Assembly: GCF_000282195.1 (NCBI RefSeq)
Contig: NZ_AKJT01000132.1
Coordinates: forward strand, 1-53,118
Source of the DNA: Pseudomonas sp. GM18
GTDB lineage: Bacteria; Pseudomonadota; Gammaproteobacteria; Pseudomonadales; Pseudomonadaceae
Direction: 5' to 3'
Length of the DNA: 53,118 nucleotides
Every line of letters begins with the position of its first letter. Position 1 is the first letter of the stretch. The position numbers and the translations under genes are program-made. Positions 41,763 through 50,320 of this stretch are shown piece after piece. The notes under the pieces were generated by a model. It was not told the origin of the DNA. It worked only from the letters and a program-made list of their open reading frames with translations, and made no database searches.

Positions 41763-43019
41763 ATGAACTCCATGTGCTTTCGCACAGGGTGGCCGCTAGC
41801 GGCTGCCCTGGCGGCAAGCGTGCTGGCCTTGCCGTGCGTTGCTGCCCCATTGACGCTAGACGAAGCCCTGCGGCTGGCTGACGACAACGCGCCGTCCCTC
41901 ACAGCCCAGGCCGAAAAACTCCAGGCGGCCAGAAGTGCTGCCATTCCTGCCGGCGAGTTGCCCGACCCCAAGCTGGTGCTGGGGGTACAGAACTTTCCGG
42001 TGGGCGGTCCCGATCGCGGGACGCTGGATCACGATTTCATGACCATGCAAACGGTCGGTGTGATGCAGGAAATGCCCAATGGTGACAAGCGTCGGGCGCG
42101 CACTGAAGTTGCCGAGGCCGCGGTTGAACTGGCCGCTGCGCAAGGGCGTGTCGAACGCCTGAATGTACGGCAGGCCACGGCGCTGGCCTGGATCGGCAGT
42201 TATTCGGTGGAGCTGAAACAGACTCTGTTCCAGGCGTTTTACCGTGAGAATCGGTTGTTGGCTGACACCGTTCGTGCGCAGATCGCCAGCGGTCGGGCTC
42301 AGCCTGCCGATGCGGTGACTCCGAAGCAGGAAGCGGCGCAACTGGAAGAGCAACAAGACCAATTACTGCTTCAGCGCGCGCAAGCCCGCGCGGCACTCAA
42401 GCGCTGGATTGGCCATGCCGCCAATGAACAACCGGTCGGAAACTGGCCGCAATGGCCCATCGACACGTCGGGCTACGTCCACAAGCTTGAACATCACCCC
42501 TCATTGGCGGCGTTTGCGCCAACGACCCGTGAGGCGCAGGCCAAAGTCCGTGAAGCTGAGGCTGACAAACGGTCCGACTGGAGTTGGGAAGTCGATTATC
42601 AGCGGCGCGGTCGGGAGTTTGGCGACATGGTCAGCGTGCAATTCACCTTTGATCTGCCGCTGTTCCCCGACACCCGGCAGAACCCGAAGATCGCGGCAAA
42701 GCGTGCTGAATTGAATCAGCTGGAGGCCGAGCGCGAAGCCCTGACCCGTGAGCACACCCAGCAACTGGAAGAACAACTGGCCGACTATCAACGGCTCGAC
42801 CGCGCTGTGCGGCGTTATCAGGAGAGCCTGTTGCCGCTGGCCAAAGAAAAGGTCGAGTTGCTCATGGCCAGTTACCGGGCGGGTAAAGCTGACTTGTCGG
42901 CCGTCGTCGCCGCCCGGCGTGAATTGATCGACGCCCGCCTGAAACAGATCGATGTCAACGAACAGAAAGCGCTGACCAGTGCTCGGCTGTATTTCGCTTA
43001 TGGGGAGGCAGGTCAATGA
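41763..43019 (+). CDS. cusC: CusC/CzcC-type outer-membrane efflux protein
   Basis: This 418-residue TolC-family outer-membrane factor has a signal peptide ending at VAA-PL (about residue 29). Two long helical TolC domains follow (LTLDEALRLADDNAPSLTAQAEKLQAARSA; DYQRLDRAVRRYQESLLPLAKEKVELLMASYRAGKADLSAVVAARREL). Length and divergence fit the CzcC/CusC group. The ATG at 41763 is chosen because it opens the signal peptide. It overlaps the adaptor gene by four bases. Confidence 0.87.
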   Translation: MNSMCFRTGWPLAAALAASVLALPCVAAPLTLDEALRLADDNAPSLTAQAEKLQAARSAAIPAGELPDPKLVLGVQNFPVGGPDRGTLDHDFMTMQTVGVMQEMPNGDKRRARTEVAEAAVELAAAQGRVERLNVRQATALAWIGSYSVELKQTLFQAFYRENRLLADTVRAQIASGRAQPADAVTPKQEAAQLEEQQDQLLLQRAQARAALKRWIGHAANEQPVGNWPQWPIDTSGYVHKLEHHPSLAAFAPTTREAQAKVREAEADKRSDWSWEVDYQRRGREFGDMVSVQFTFDLPLFPDTRQNPKIAAKRAELNQLEAEREALTREHTQQLEEQLADYQRLDRAVRRYQESLLPLAKEKVELLMASYRAGKADLSAVVAARRELIDARLKQIDVNEQKALTSARLYFAYGEAGQ

Positions 43020-44245
43020 GCATTCAGCGTTTCAAAGGTGTTCTGTGGGTCGCTGGCGCACTGGCGCTGGGCGGTGTCTGCGGTTACTGGCTTGCCCATA
43101 AAGCGGAGCCCGTCGTTCAAGGCGCCATGACCCAGGACGAGCGCAAGGCCTTGTATTGGTACGACCCGATGTACCCGCAGCAAAAGTTCGACAAGCCCGG
43201 CAAGTCGCCTTTCATGGACATGGAACTGGTGCCACGCTACGCCGACGGTGCCCAGGACACCGCCGCTGTGCAGGTCGACGCGAGCGTGACGCAGAACCTG
43301 GGCGTTCGTCTGGCTAGCGTAACCCGTGGCGTTCAGGCTTCCAGCCTCGAAGCGGCAGGCGTGCTGACCTACAACGAACGGGATGTCGCGGTGATCCAGG
43401 CACGCACGCCGGGTTTTGTCGAACGGGTCTATGCCCGTGCGCCGGGCGATGTACTCAAGGCCGGCGCGCCATTGGCGGACATTCTGCTGCCTGAATGGGC
43501 CGCGGCCCAGGAAGAGTTCCTGGCACTCAAACACACGGGCGATGCCGGCCTGTTGGCGGCGGCCCGTCAACGCCTGCGTCTGACCGGAATGCCGGCGGCG
43601 TTGATCGCTCAGGTTGAGCGCAGCGGCAAGGTGCAGGCAAACCAGACCATCAGCACCCCTATTGCCGGCGTGTTGCAGGAGTTGAACGTACGTGCCGGCA
43701 TGACCCTGGCCGTCGGCGAGACGCTGGCCAGGGTCAACGGCCTTGATCGTGTGTGGCTGGCGGTGGCCGTGCCGGAGTCGGCAGCCGGGGCAGTTCAGGT
43801 CGGTCAGACGGTAGAGGCCAGGCTGGCTACGTTCCCGGACGCAATCCTTCACGGTACGGTCAGTGCGATCCTGCCGCAAACCAGCGCGGACAGCCGAACC
43901 GTCAGCGTGCGGGTTGAATTGCCCAATCCTGACGGCCGCTTGCGCCCCGGCCTCACGGTGCAGGTGCGATTGAACCGGTCGACTGAGCAAAGCGTGTTGT
44001 GGGTGCCGAGCGAGGCGTTGATTCGCACTGGTCGGCGCGTGTTGGTGATGCTTGCCGAAGACGGCGGGCGCTATCGCCCGGTAGAGGTGCGGGCAGGCCA
44101 GGAAAACGATGGACAAACGGCAATTCTGAACGGTCTGGAGGAGGGGCAGCAGGTGGTGAGTTCGGGCCAGTTCTTGCTCGACTCGGAAGCCAGCCTCAAA
44201 GGGCTGACTGTTCAGCCCCTGGAGCAAACCGGAGTCCAGCCATGA
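43016..44245 (+). CDS. cusB: CusB-type periplasmic adaptor
   Basis: This 409-residue RND adaptor is anchored by an N-terminal hydrophobic helix (about 8-25). The heavy-metal-binding stretch YDPMYPQQKF...PGKSPFMDMELVP has Met52, Met67 and Met69, with the same 15- and 2-residue spacing as the Cu(I) site of E. coli CusB. Barrel-sandwich and beta-barrel domains follow (GFVERVYARAPGDVLKAG, QTVEARLATFPDAILHG). It links CusC and CusA. ATGA overlaps mark the operon. Confidence 0.9.
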   Translation: MSIQRFKGVLWVAGALALGGVCGYWLAHKAEPVVQGAMTQDERKALYWYDPMYPQQKFDKPGKSPFMDMELVPRYADGAQDTAAVQVDASVTQNLGVRLASVTRGVQASSLEAAGVLTYNERDVAVIQARTPGFVERVYARAPGDVLKAGAPLADILLPEWAAAQEEFLALKHTGDAGLLAAARQRLRLTGMPAALIAQVERSGKVQANQTISTPIAGVLQELNVRAGMTLAVGETLARVNGLDRVWLAVAVPESAAGAVQVGQTVEARLATFPDAILHGTVSAILPQTSADSRTVSVRVELPNPDGRLRPGLTVQVRLNRSTEQSVLWVPSEALIRTGRRVLVMLAEDGGRYRPVEVRAGQENDGQTAILNGLEEGQQVVSSGQFLLDSEASLKGLTVQPLEQTGVQP

Positions 44246-47200
44246 TTGCCGCGCTGATTCGCTGGTCCGTGGCCAATCGTTTCCTGGTGCTGCTGGCGAC
44301 CGTGTTTGTCACGGCCTGGGGCGTCTGGTCAGTTCAAAGTACCGCCATCGATGCACTGCCGGATCTCTCTGATGTTCAAGTGATCATCCGTACGCCCTAT
44401 GCAGGCCAGGCACCGCAGATTGTCGAGAACCAGGTGACCTATCCGCTGGCAACCACCATGTTGTCGGTACCCGGTGCGAAGACGGTTCGCGGCTATTCCT
44501 TTTTCGGCGACAGCTTTGTCTACGTGTTGTTCGAGGATGGAACCGATTTGTATTGGGCGCGCTCGCGGGTGCTGGAGTACCTGAGCCAGGTCCAGAGTCG
44601 CCTGCCGGCCAGCGCCAAACCGGCCTTGGGGCCGGATGCCACCGGGGTTGGCTGGATCTATCAGTACGCCCTGGTGGATCGCAGCGGCGGGCATGACCTC
44701 GCGCAACTGCGGGCCCTGCAGGACTGGTTCCTCAAGTTCGAACTCAAGACCCTGCCCAACGTTGCCGAAGTGGCCAGCGTGGGCGGGATGGTCAAGCAAT
44801 ATCAGGTTCAGCTCGATCCGCTGAGAATGGCCAGCCTGGGGATCACGCAGGCCCAGGTTACCGAGGCAATCGGCAAGGCCAATCAGGAAACCGGCGGTGC
44901 TGTGCTGGAGATGGCGGAAACCGAATTTATCGTGCGCGCTTCGGGCTATCTGAAGACACTCGATGACTTCCGTGCCATCCCCCTCAAGCTCGGCGTGGGC
45001 AGCGTGCCCGTCACCCTCGGCGATGTGGCGACGATTCAACTGGGGCCGGAGATGCGTCGTGGTATCACTGAACTCGACGGCGAAGGCGAGACCGTGGGCG
45101 GCGTGGTGATTTTGCGCAGCGGCAAGAATGCCCGCGAAACCATTGCGGCGGTCAAAACGAAGCTCGATGAATTGAAACGCAGCTTGCCGCCCGGTGTGGA
45201 GATTGTCACCACCTATGACCGTAGCAAGTTGATCGATCGAGCCGTGGAGAACCTCACCCACAAGTTGATCGAGGAGTTCATCGTCGTCTCGCTGGTCTGC
45301 GGGATTTTCCTCTGGCATCTACGCTCGGCGCTGGTGGCAATCATCTCTTTGCCGATTGGGGTGTTGATTGCGTTTATCGTCATGCGTCATCAAGGGATCA
45401 ACGCCAACATCATGTCCCTGGGCGGGATCGCGATTGCCATCGGCGCCATGGTCGATGCCGCGGTGGTGATGATCGAGAACGCCCACAAGAAGATCGAGGC
45501 CTGGCACGTCGCTCATCCGTCGGAGGTGCTTAAAGGTGAACGTCACTGGCAAGTGATGATCGATGCGGCGGTGGAGGTGGGGCCGGCGCTGTTCTTTTGC
45601 CTGTTGATCATCACGTTGTCGTTTATTCCGGTGTTTACTCTGGAGGCTCAGGAAGGGCGTTTGTTCGGGCCACTGGCGTTCACCAAAACCTACGCCATGG
45701 CCGCCGCGGCAGGGCTGTCGGTGACGCTGGTGCCGGTGTTGATGGGCTACTGGATTCGCGGGCGGATCCCTGACGAACGACAGAACCCGCTGAATCGCTG
45801 GTTGATCAGGCTCTATCAACCGTTGCTGGACGCAGTGCTGCGTCGGCCGAAAATCACCCTGTTGGCCGCGTTGCTGATCTTTGTCAGCGCGTTGTGGCCA
45901 ATGTCTCGCTTAGGGGGCGAGTTCCTGCCGCCGCTGGATGAAGGTGATCTGCTTTACATGCCCTCGGCACTGCCGGGATTGTCTGCACAGAAAGCGGCGC
46001 AGTTGCTGCAACAGACGGACCGGCTGATCAAAACCGTGCCGGAAGTCGAACACGTTTTCGGCAAGGCCGGCCGTGCCGAAACCGCCACCGACCCGGCACC
46101 GTTGGAGATGTTCGAAACCACCATTGCGTTCAAGCCACATGAACAATGGCGCCCAGGAATGACCCAGGAAAAACTGGTGGAAGAACTGGATCGAGTGGTC
46201 CGTGTCCCGGGGCTGACCAATATCTGGATTCCGCCGATCCGCAACCGTATCGATATGCTCGCCACCGGTATCAAAAGCCCGATCGGGATCAAGGTTTCCG
46301 GTAGTGATCTGGCACAAATCGACATGGCCACGCAGGGTGTCGAGCGCGCTGCCAAGGGCGTACCAGGCGTCAGTTCCGCGCTGGCCGAACGTTTGACTGG
46401 CGGGCGTTATATCGATGTGGACATTGACCGTAAGGCTGCCGCTCGTTACGGACTCAATATTGCCGATGTGCAATCGATCGTGGCCGGTGCCATTGGCGGC
46501 GAAAACGTTGGCGAAACCATCGAGGGGCGCGCGCGTTTTCCGATCAATGTGCGTTATCCCCGCGAGTGGCGCGATTCTCTCGGCGCTCTGGAGCAACTGC
46601 CGATCTACACGCCGCTGGGAAGCCAGATCACTCTCGGCACGGTGGCCAAGGTCAAGGTGACGGATGGCCCGCCAATGCTCAAGAGCGAGAACGCCCGACC
46701 CTCCGGCTGGGTGTACATCGACGTACGTGGACGGGACATTGCCTCAGTGGTCGCCGACCTGCGTCGGGTGGTCAATGAGCAGGTCAAATTGCAACCCGGC
46801 ATGAGCCTCAGCTATTCCGGGCAGTTCGAGTTCCTCGAACGGGCCAACGCGCGACTCAAGCTGGTAGTGCCTGCCACGCTGCTGATCATTTTTGTGCTGC
46901 TTTACCTGACGTTCGCGCGCTTCGACGAAGCCTTGCTGATTATGGCAACACTGCCTTTTGCCCTTGCGGGTGGGGCGTGGTTTCTCTATGGGCTCGGCTT
47001 CAATCTGTCGGTGGCCACGGGTGTCGGCTTCATTGCGCTGGCCGGCGTGTCTGCCGAGTTTGGCGTGATCATGCTGCTCTATCTGAAGAACGCCTGGGCC
47101 GAGCGTGAAGACGCTGGCGATTGCACGGAGCGCGGGCTGGTCGCCGCGATTCGCGAGGGGGCGGTACAGCGCGTCCGACCCAAGGCCATGACGGTGGCGG

Positions 47201-47400
47201 TGATCATTGCCGGTCTGTTACCGATCCTGCTGGGCGGCGGCACCGGCAGTGAAGTCATGAGCCGCATCGCCGCGCCGATGGTCGGCGGAATGATCACCGC
47301 GCCCCTGCTTTCTCTGTTTGTCATCCCGGCGGCATATCGCTTGATGCGCCGCCGTCAGCTCCAGCTTGAACCCCATCACACTCAAGGAAAAATCCAATGA
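44242..47400 (+). CDS. cusA: CusA-type heavy-metal RND efflux pump
   Basis: This 1052-residue inner-membrane proton-driven pump of the heavy-metal RND family starts MIAALIRWSVANRFLVLLATV. Two groups of helices surround large periplasmic loops. Methionines corresponding to the CusA Cu(I) relay are in place: DLLYMPSALPG, APLEMFETT and RIDMLATGIKSPIG. The helix 4 segment GGIAIAIGAMVDAAVVMIENAHK is characteristic. It exports Cu(I) or Ag(I) with CusB and CusC. The start overlaps the cusB stop. Confidence 0.92.
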   Translation: MIAALIRWSVANRFLVLLATVFVTAWGVWSVQSTAIDALPDLSDVQVIIRTPYAGQAPQIVENQVTYPLATTMLSVPGAKTVRGYSFFGDSFVYVLFEDGTDLYWARSRVLEYLSQVQSRLPASAKPALGPDATGVGWIYQYALVDRSGGHDLAQLRALQDWFLKFELKTLPNVAEVASVGGMVKQYQVQLDPLRMASLGITQAQVTEAIGKANQETGGAVLEMAETEFIVRASGYLKTLDDFRAIPLKLGVGSVPVTLGDVATIQLGPEMRRGITELDGEGETVGGVVILRSGKNARETIAAVKTKLDELKRSLPPGVEIVTTYDRSKLIDRAVENLTHKLIEEFIVVSLVCGIFLWHLRSALVAIISLPIGVLIAFIVMRHQGINANIMSLGGIAIAIGAMVDAAVVMIENAHKKIEAWHVAHPSEVLKGERHWQVMIDAAVEVGPALFFCLLIITLSFIPVFTLEAQEGRLFGPLAFTKTYAMAAAAGLSVTLVPVLMGYWIRGRIPDERQNPLNRWLIRLYQPLLDAVLRRPKITLLAALLIFVSALWPMSRLGGEFLPPLDEGDLLYMPSALPGLSAQKAAQLLQQTDRLIKTVPEVEHVFGKAGRAETATDPAPLEMFETTIAFKPHEQWRPGMTQEKLVEELDRVVRVPGLTNIWIPPIRNRIDMLATGIKSPIGIKVSGSDLAQIDMATQGVERAAKGVPGVSSALAERLTGGRYIDVDIDRKAAARYGLNIADVQSIVAGAIGGENVGETIEGRARFPINVRYPREWRDSLGALEQLPIYTPLGSQITLGTVAKVKVTDGPPMLKSENARPSGWVYIDVRGRDIASVVADLRRVVNEQVKLQPGMSLSYSGQFEFLERANARLKLVVPATLLIIFVLLYLTFARFDEALLIMATLPFALAGGAWFLYGLGFNLSVATGVGFIALAGVSAEFGVIMLLYLKNAWAEREDAGDCTERGLVAAIREGAVQRVRPKAMTVAVIIAGLLPILLGGGTGSEVMSRIAAPMVGGMITAPLLSLFVIPAAYRLMRRRQLQLEPHHTQGKIQ

Positions 47401-47759
47401 AACTGACTCTGATCACAACGGCAAGCACCTTGGTCGCGCTTTCTTTTTCTGCCCACGCAGCGCAGATGCCGGATATGAAGATGGACGATATGAACATGGA
47501 CGGTACAGCGACGAAGCAGCAGGCAGCGCAGGCGCCAGCGGCTAAAGCGACGGGAACGGTCAAAGCCATCGACAATGCGAAACATACGCTGACCATTGCT
47601 CACGGTGCTGTACCAGCAGTGCAATGGCCGCCGATGACCATGGGGTTTCGGGCCACAGCGGAGCAACTGGCCTCGGTGAAGGTCGGGGACCAGGTGAACT
47701 TCGAATTTCAGCTTGAGGGCGCGACCGCTACGATCACATCGATTGAAGCCGTGAAATAG
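47397..47759 (+). CDS. cusF: CusF-like periplasmic copper-binding protein
   Basis: This 120-residue periplasmic protein has a signal peptide ending at HAA-QM (about 22) and a Met/Asp-rich linker (MPDMKMDDMNMDG). A CusF OB-fold domain follows. His69, Trp77, Met80 and Met82 reproduce exactly the spacing of the E. coli CusF Cu(I)/Ag(I) site (H36, W44, M47, M49). It delivers metal to CusB. It overlaps the cusA stop by four bases and closes the operon. Confidence 0.9.
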   Translation: MKLTLITTASTLVALSFSAHAAQMPDMKMDDMNMDGTATKQQAAQAPAAKATGTVKAIDNAKHTLTIAHGAVPAVQWPPMTMGFRATAEQLASVKVGDQVNFEFQLEGATATITSIEAVK

Positions 47760-47770
47760 CGCTCAGCGCT

Positions 47771-47802
47771 CCCGGCGGCACGAATGCGATTCGGCCGCCG
47801 GG
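47771..47802. terminator. Hairpin after cusF
   Basis: CCCGGCGGC at 47771-47779 and GCCGCCGGG at 47794-47802 form a perfect 9-bp G+C stem between the convergent cusF and hydrolase genes. The loop is 14 bases and no long T-tract follows, so it may be bidirectional. Confidence 0.5.
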
Positions 47803-47811
47803 TCGCTTGGT

Positions 47812-48510
47812 TTAGAGGTTCTGGCTGAGAAAGAGCAACGTATTGCCATGCGCCTCGACTGCCGCCCGCTGGTTGTAGCTGTCACGGTGTGAGCAGTTGA
47901 AGCCATGTTCGGCCCCCGGATACACCTCGATATCCACGTCGTCGTTGAACTCGAAACGCTCGGCGATTTGCTTCACGGCGTCGATGGGGATGTGGCTGTC
48001 CTGTTCGCCGAAGTGCATCAGCAGCGGCACCTTGATCTCACCAGCCCGATCCAGTTGGTTCTGAATGCCGCCGCCGTAATAGGCGATCGCCACATCCACG
48101 AAACCGTTGGCCGCGGTGTTGTACGACAGCATGCCACCGAAGCAGAAACCGATGGACGCGATCCTGCCGTCCAGTCCCGTATGCGTCTTCAGGGTGTCGA
48201 TGGCCAGTTTGATGTCGGCCTGGGCTTTGGCGGTGTCGGTGGCAATCATTAACTCGACGGCGCGTTTCCAGCCGGCTTCGTCGTAGCCCAGTTCGATACG
48301 GTGGCCGTGGCGCCAGAACAGATCCGGTGCCAGCACCAGATAGCCGTCGGCGGCGTATTGTTCGGCAACCGAGCGGATGTGTTCGTTGACCCCGAAGATT
48401 TCCTGAATCAGCACGATCCCCGGCCCTTTACGGGTGTGGGGGATGGCCAGGTAAGCGCCGAAGGTGCCTTCGGGGCTGCTGATTTCGATCCATTGGCTGG
48501 TTACGCTCAT
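47812..48510 (-). CDS. Dienelactone hydrolase family protein
   Basis: This 232-residue alpha/beta hydrolase uses a cysteine nucleophile in GFCFGGML (near 115), with Asp in GEQDSHIP and His in GAEHGFNC completing the triad. VLIQEIFGVNEHIRSVAEQYA is a dienelactone hydrolase signature. The shorter start at 48510 (MSVTSQWIEI) has a good GGAG upstream. It is 48 bases downstream of the DoxX gene, on the same strand, so they may be one unit. It may act on lactones or esters rather than true dienelactones. Confidence 0.87.
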   Translation of the reverse strand: MSVTSQWIEISSPEGTFGAYLAIPHTRKGPGIVLIQEIFGVNEHIRSVAEQYAADGYLVLAPDLFWRHGHRIELGYDEAGWKRAVELMIATDTAKAQADIKLAIDTLKTHTGLDGRIASIGFCFGGMLSYNTAANGFVDVAIAYYGGGIQNQLDRAGEIKVPLLMHFGEQDSHIPIDAVKQIAERFEFNDDVDIEVYPGAEHGFNCSHRDSYNQRAAVEAHGNTLLFLSQNL

Positions 48511-48558
48511 GATGGCTCCTTTACACAAGTTGGATGGGGGTATCGAGACGCTGGCGTA

Positions 48559-49074
48559 TCAGCGGTGACTGCGCCGCCAGAAGAGTCGAACCAACAACGC
48601 GTCCATGCTGAGTTTGCCGGCCCCCGAGAACAACAACGGCATGAGGGCTACGAGGTAGATCAACGGCAGTTTGAAGTTGCCGTGGCCCTTGTTGCTGATG
48701 GCATAACCCTGGGCAAGTTCACTCAATGTAGACCAATCGGCCGGCCAGTGGACGGCAGCGGTCGCAACGACCGTGACCACCACCAGAATAATCGCCGAGA
48801 GCCGTGTCCCGAGGCCTGCCAGCAGGGTGAGGGCACAGATCAGCTCGGCCCACATCGCCAGTTCCCAGTTCAGCGTGGCGGGAACGTGGTTGAAGGGAAA
48901 CGGGAAGCGGTCCTGGATGTCGGCGAACCAGTTCTGGCCGTTCCATTTTTCCAGCCCTGATTCGAAAAACTCCCAGGCCAGAAACAGCCGCAGGCTGAGG
49001 GGCGTGATCCAGTTGCCGACGCGGTCGAGGTTCAGGTGCAGGCCTTTGACGGCTGATGAGAGAGAGGTGTTCAT
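48559..49074 (-). CDS. DoxX-family membrane protein
   Basis: This 171-residue inner-membrane protein has four hydrophobic helices. Recognisable DoxX features are RLFLAWEFFESGLEKW in helix 1, WAELICALTLLAGLGTRLSA and the late LPLIYLVALMPLLFSGAGKLSMD. The start at 49074 (MNTSLSS) is taken over the longer frame. DoxX proteins are linked to quinone or redox balance, and the exact role is unclear. Probably co-transcribed with the dienelactone hydrolase. Confidence 0.84.
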   Translation of the reverse strand: MNTSLSSAVKGLHLNLDRVGNWITPLSLRLFLAWEFFESGLEKWNGQNWFADIQDRFPFPFNHVPATLNWELAMWAELICALTLLAGLGTRLSAIILVVVTVVATAAVHWPADWSTLSELAQGYAISNKGHGNFKLPLIYLVALMPLLFSGAGKLSMDALLVRLFWRRSHR

Positions 49075-49326
49075 GGGGTTGGTCTCCGGGCATTCATTGA
49101 CAACACTCCTGAGCAAGGGCCGACCCGGTTTACCGGTGGTCAGCGGACGGCAGAAGTGTTGCAATCAGCTGTATTGGCGATATGTCTGAAAGGTCGCCCG
49201 GTGCAAGTTGCTGTATCCCGGGTCGCGACAGATACATTCGCGTACAAAACTGTGATTCAGCGCCGATCAGCGGCGTCTAGCGACAGTGTCCCCGCAATCC
49301 CATGGGGCGAGACTTCGGAACCCGGC

Positions 49327-50235
49327 ATGCAAGCGCTGTTGAACGAGATCCTTGAGGCAGTCCGACCGTTGATCGGTCAGGGCAAAGTGGCTGACTACAT
49401 TCCCGCCCTCGGCACGGTACCGGCCAATCAATTGGGCATTGCCGTGTATGGCAATGACGGCGAGTTGTTTTGCGCGGGGGACGCCGACACGCCGTTCTCG
49501 GTGCAGAGTATTTCCAAGGTGTTCAGCCTGGTGCAGGCCATCGAACACTCCGGCGAAGCGATTTGGGAACGCCTGGGCCACGAGCCGTCAGGCCAGCCGT
49601 TCAACTCGCTGGTGCAGCTGGAGTTCGAGCGCGGGCGCCCGCGCAATCCCTTCATCAACGCCGGTGCGCTGGTGATCTGCGACATCAATCAATCGCGCTT
49701 TGCCGCGCCGGCGTTGTCGATGCGTGATTTTGTCCGGCGCTTGTCCGGCAACCCGAACATCATGGTGGACGGCAAGGTCGCCGAGTCCGAATACCAGCAC
49801 CGCGCGCGCAACGCGGCCATGGCTTACCTGATGCAGTCGTTCGGCAACTTTCATAACGATGTCGAAGCGGTGCTGCGTAGCTACTTCAGCCATTGCGCGC
49901 TGCGCATGAGTTGCGTGGACCTGGCCCGGGCGTTCTGTTTCCTGGCCAACGACGGTTACTGCAAACACAGCGGCGCACAGATCCTCAGCGCCCGCCAGAC
50001 CCAACAAGTCAACTCGATCATGGCCACCAGCGGGCTGTACGACGAAGCGGGCAACTTTGCCTATCGCGTCGGTCTGCCGGGCAAGAGTGGCGTGGGCGGG
50101 GGCATCGTCGCGGTGGTGCCGGGGCAATTCACGGTGTGCGTCTGGTCCCCGGAATTGAACGCCGCGGGCAACTCGCTCGCTGGCATGGCGGCGCTGGAGT
50201 TATTGAGTCAGCGGATTGGCTGGTCGGTGTTCTAG
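49327..50235 (+). CDS. glsB: Glutaminase (GlsB type)
   Basis: This 302-residue glutaminase hydrolyses L-glutamine to glutamate and ammonia. The Ser-x-x-Lys catalytic pair is in FSVQSISKVFSL. The family signatures RGRPRNPFINAGAL, ESEYQHRARNAAMA and GLPGKSGVGGGIVAVVPG are present. 302 residues is close to the usual length (about 302-308). The in-frame ATG at 49156 gives a non-homologous leader, so 49327 is the start. The ProA-like gene follows 85 bases on, in the same direction. Confidence 0.92.
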   Translation: MQALLNEILEAVRPLIGQGKVADYIPALGTVPANQLGIAVYGNDGELFCAGDADTPFSVQSISKVFSLVQAIEHSGEAIWERLGHEPSGQPFNSLVQLEFERGRPRNPFINAGALVICDINQSRFAAPALSMRDFVRRLSGNPNIMVDGKVAESEYQHRARNAAMAYLMQSFGNFHNDVEAVLRSYFSHCALRMSCVDLARAFCFLANDGYCKHSGAQILSARQTQQVNSIMATSGLYDEAGNFAYRVGLPGKSGVGGGIVAVVPGQFTVCVWSPELNAAGNSLAGMAALELLSQRIGWSVF

Positions 50236-50320
50236 AGCAGTGTGGGCGGGCGTCGATAATGACGCTGCGGAAAATTTGCTATACATTTTCCGACCGCCCC
50301 CTGCATGGTGAAACCGCTTC

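Noticed and set aside
44329..45318. 329-codon minus-strand frame inside cusA
   Set aside because: It is antisense to conserved RND pump sequence; it is a shadow of the pump's codons.
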